From the NCBI RefSeq assembly GCF_000158915.1, contig NZ_GG657754.1, forward strand, positions 9,006,783 to 9,039,297: a DNA stretch of 32,515 nt, read 5' to 3'. Shown one piece after another: positions 23,901 to 32,515 of the stretch. The notes under the pieces are model-generated. The model worked only from the letters and a program-made list of their open reading frames with translations. It searched no databases and had not been told where the DNA came from. The DNA comes from Streptomyces himastatinicus ATCC 53653. Its GTDB lineage: Bacteria; Actinomycetota; Actinomycetes; Streptomycetales; Streptomycetaceae. The first letter of the stretch is position 1, and the number at the start of each line of letters is the position of its first letter. The position numbers and the translations under genes are program-made.

Positions 23901-24764
23901 GAGGTCTTCGCCGCCCAGTACGGGGCCAAGGTGGCGGGCACCCTCGCCGTGGCGGAGGTGCTCGCCACACGTCCCGACGCCTCGCTGGTGCTCTTCGGCT
24001 CCGTCAACGGAGAATTCGGCGGCCATTCCTTCGGCGCGTATTCCGCGGCCAATGGATTCCTCGCCGGATTCGCCGACCACTGGCACCACGAACGCCGCAG
24101 AGCCGTCCACTGCCTCGCCTGGAGCATGTGGTCCGGAATCGGAATGAACCGCGATCAGCCCGCCGCGCCCGCCCACAGCCGCGGTTTTCGTTCCATCGAC
24201 GCGCCGGACGGTCTGCGGCTGTTCCTGGAGGCGATTTCCGTGCCCCACCACTATCAAGTCGTGGGCCTCGACGCGGCGAATCCCGCGGTCATGGACGAAT
24301 TGGTCCCGGAACAGCTGCGGACCGGCGAGGTGCTCGTCGCCTACACCGCCGACGACATCGACCCGGAGACCGTGCGCGCCGCCGTCGCACCGAGCACCCG
24401 GGACCGTCCGGTGCCGGTGCGCCTGGTCCGGGTCGACCACCTGCCGCGGGACGCCGCGGGCCGGGTCGACACCGCCCGGCTGCTCGCCGAAACGGCGGTC
24501 GGCAAGCCCGGACGCCGTACCGTCACGCCCCCCGCGGACGACCTGGAGCGCCGGGTCGCCGCCCTCTGGTCCGAGGCGCTGAACTGCCCCGAAGTGGGCA
24601 GGGACGACTCGTTCTTCGACCTCGGCGGCAACTCCGTCCGGGCCACGCGCCTGCTGGCGCTGGTCGACGACGCCTTCGCGGTCCGGGTCCCGACACAGCG
24701 GCTCTACGAGAACCCGACCGTGCAGGCGATGGCGGCCGTCGTCGCCGAGGCCACCGCACCCTGA
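20978..24764 (+). CDS. acyl/keto-acid ligase - ketoreductase - T protein, frameshifted
   Basis: About 1262 residues after repair. An AMP-forming ligase comes first: P-loop LLTSGSTGVPKC, then WMPFDHVTVAMYNVRDVF and WAPNFVFAMVN, NAGEPV, WGMSET, WFRTGDLAF and the Lys in TGSGKIQ. These resemble acid-activating ligases at the start of hybrid PKS/NRPS lines such as PksJ, not amino-acid A domains. A ketoreductase follows, with LVTGGLGGIG for NADPH and catalytic Ser (FGSVNG) and Tyr (AYSAANGF). A T domain (FFDLGGNSVRATRL) ends the protein. It probably loads a carboxylic or 2-keto acid and reduces it on the carrier, giving a hydroxy-acyl unit. The frame changes once near 21611-21618 (CGGCGCCC); removing one C restores the reading. 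Start ATG overlaps the thioesterase stop. Confidence 0.8.
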
Positions 24765-25061
24765 CCGCCCCGTACGTGGACCAAATCATGCCACCAGGAC
24801 ATCGGCCCACGCCCGGGGGCTCGTTCGCGGTCCTATCCGCTTGACCCCGCGCCCCACGGGCCGGAAGTATTCACCGTGAATTCCGCGGCCCGCCCGAGAG
24901 GAAATCCGCGCGCGGCGCGAGGTGAACCGGAAATACGGCTCACCTGTTCCGAGATTCCCGAAACCCCACGACCGTCGAACCGTCATGCGCCGTCGACGTC
25001 CGGGTCCGTACGTGTTTTCGGCCCGTCTGCGCAGGAAGACCGATCGAGGAGTAGACGCGAA
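24765..25061. promoter_or_regulatory. 297-bp gap before NRPS-2, with stem-loop
   Basis: No coding frame is supported. AGGTGAACCG (24920-24929) and CGGCTCACCT (24936-24945) form a 10-bp stem with one mismatch around a GAAATA loop; it could be an operator or an attenuating hairpin. GAGGAG at 25046-25051, ten bases before the ATG, is the ribosome binding site. The size of the gap, in an otherwise tightly coupled operon, suggests an extra promoter for NRPS-2. Confidence 0.45.

Positions 25062-32515
<7,454 letters not shown>

Overview
This is very GC-rich actinomycete DNA, most likely Streptomyces. The evidence is the codon bias (third positions mostly G/C), GTG starts, rare TTA codons, a LmbU-family regulator and modular NRPS genes. 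The window covers the left flank and the first part of a non-ribosomal peptide gene cluster whose large NRPS continues past the right edge. I could not match it to a named compound.

Left flank (1-5134): an MFS efflux protein that is cut by the window edge and frameshifted, a tiny membrane protein, a Pol-beta-type nucleotidyltransferase, a TetR regulator divergent from a SAM methyltransferase across a double palindrome, a second methyltransferase, and a leftover C-terminal piece of a DrrA-type ABC ATPase. Nothing here is obviously tied to the peptide pathway.

Cluster edge (5167-8340): an acetylglutamate-kinase (ArgB-like) gene with a TTA codon, a divergent PaiB-type FMN-binding protein, a perfect hairpin terminator, a frameshifted LmbU/NovE-family regulator, and about 560 bp of gene-poor sequence.

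Minus-strand arm (13575 down to 8339): type II thioesterase, SDR dehydrogenase with a mycofactocin-type insertion, a free-standing Thr-activating protein (dead C domain-A-T), and a ribbon-helix-helix HicB-like protein. Plus-strand arm (14010 onward): NRPS-1 (A-T-E-C-A*-T, where A* is shrunken and has lost its catalytic motifs), a second type II thioesterase, a ligase-KR-T protein (one frameshift), and NRPS-2 (C-A-T-E-C-A..., running off the window).

Working model: NRPS-1 loads and epimerises residue 1 (valine-like code). Its second module cannot activate an amino acid, so the free-standing Thr protein from the opposite arm probably supplies threonine in trans. NRPS-2 continues with an epimerised residue and at least one more. 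The ligase-KR-T protein probably makes a reduced acyl or hydroxy-acid unit. The same 18-bp TGTCC...GGACA palindrome lies in both divergent promoter regions (one copy at 6247, two at 13651 and 13786), suggesting one shared pathway regulator.

Sequence quality: several genes carry single-base frameshifts, and 29990-30490 carries at least five close together plus an AT-rich blip. These look more like sequencing or assembly error than biology and should be checked before any gene is called dead.
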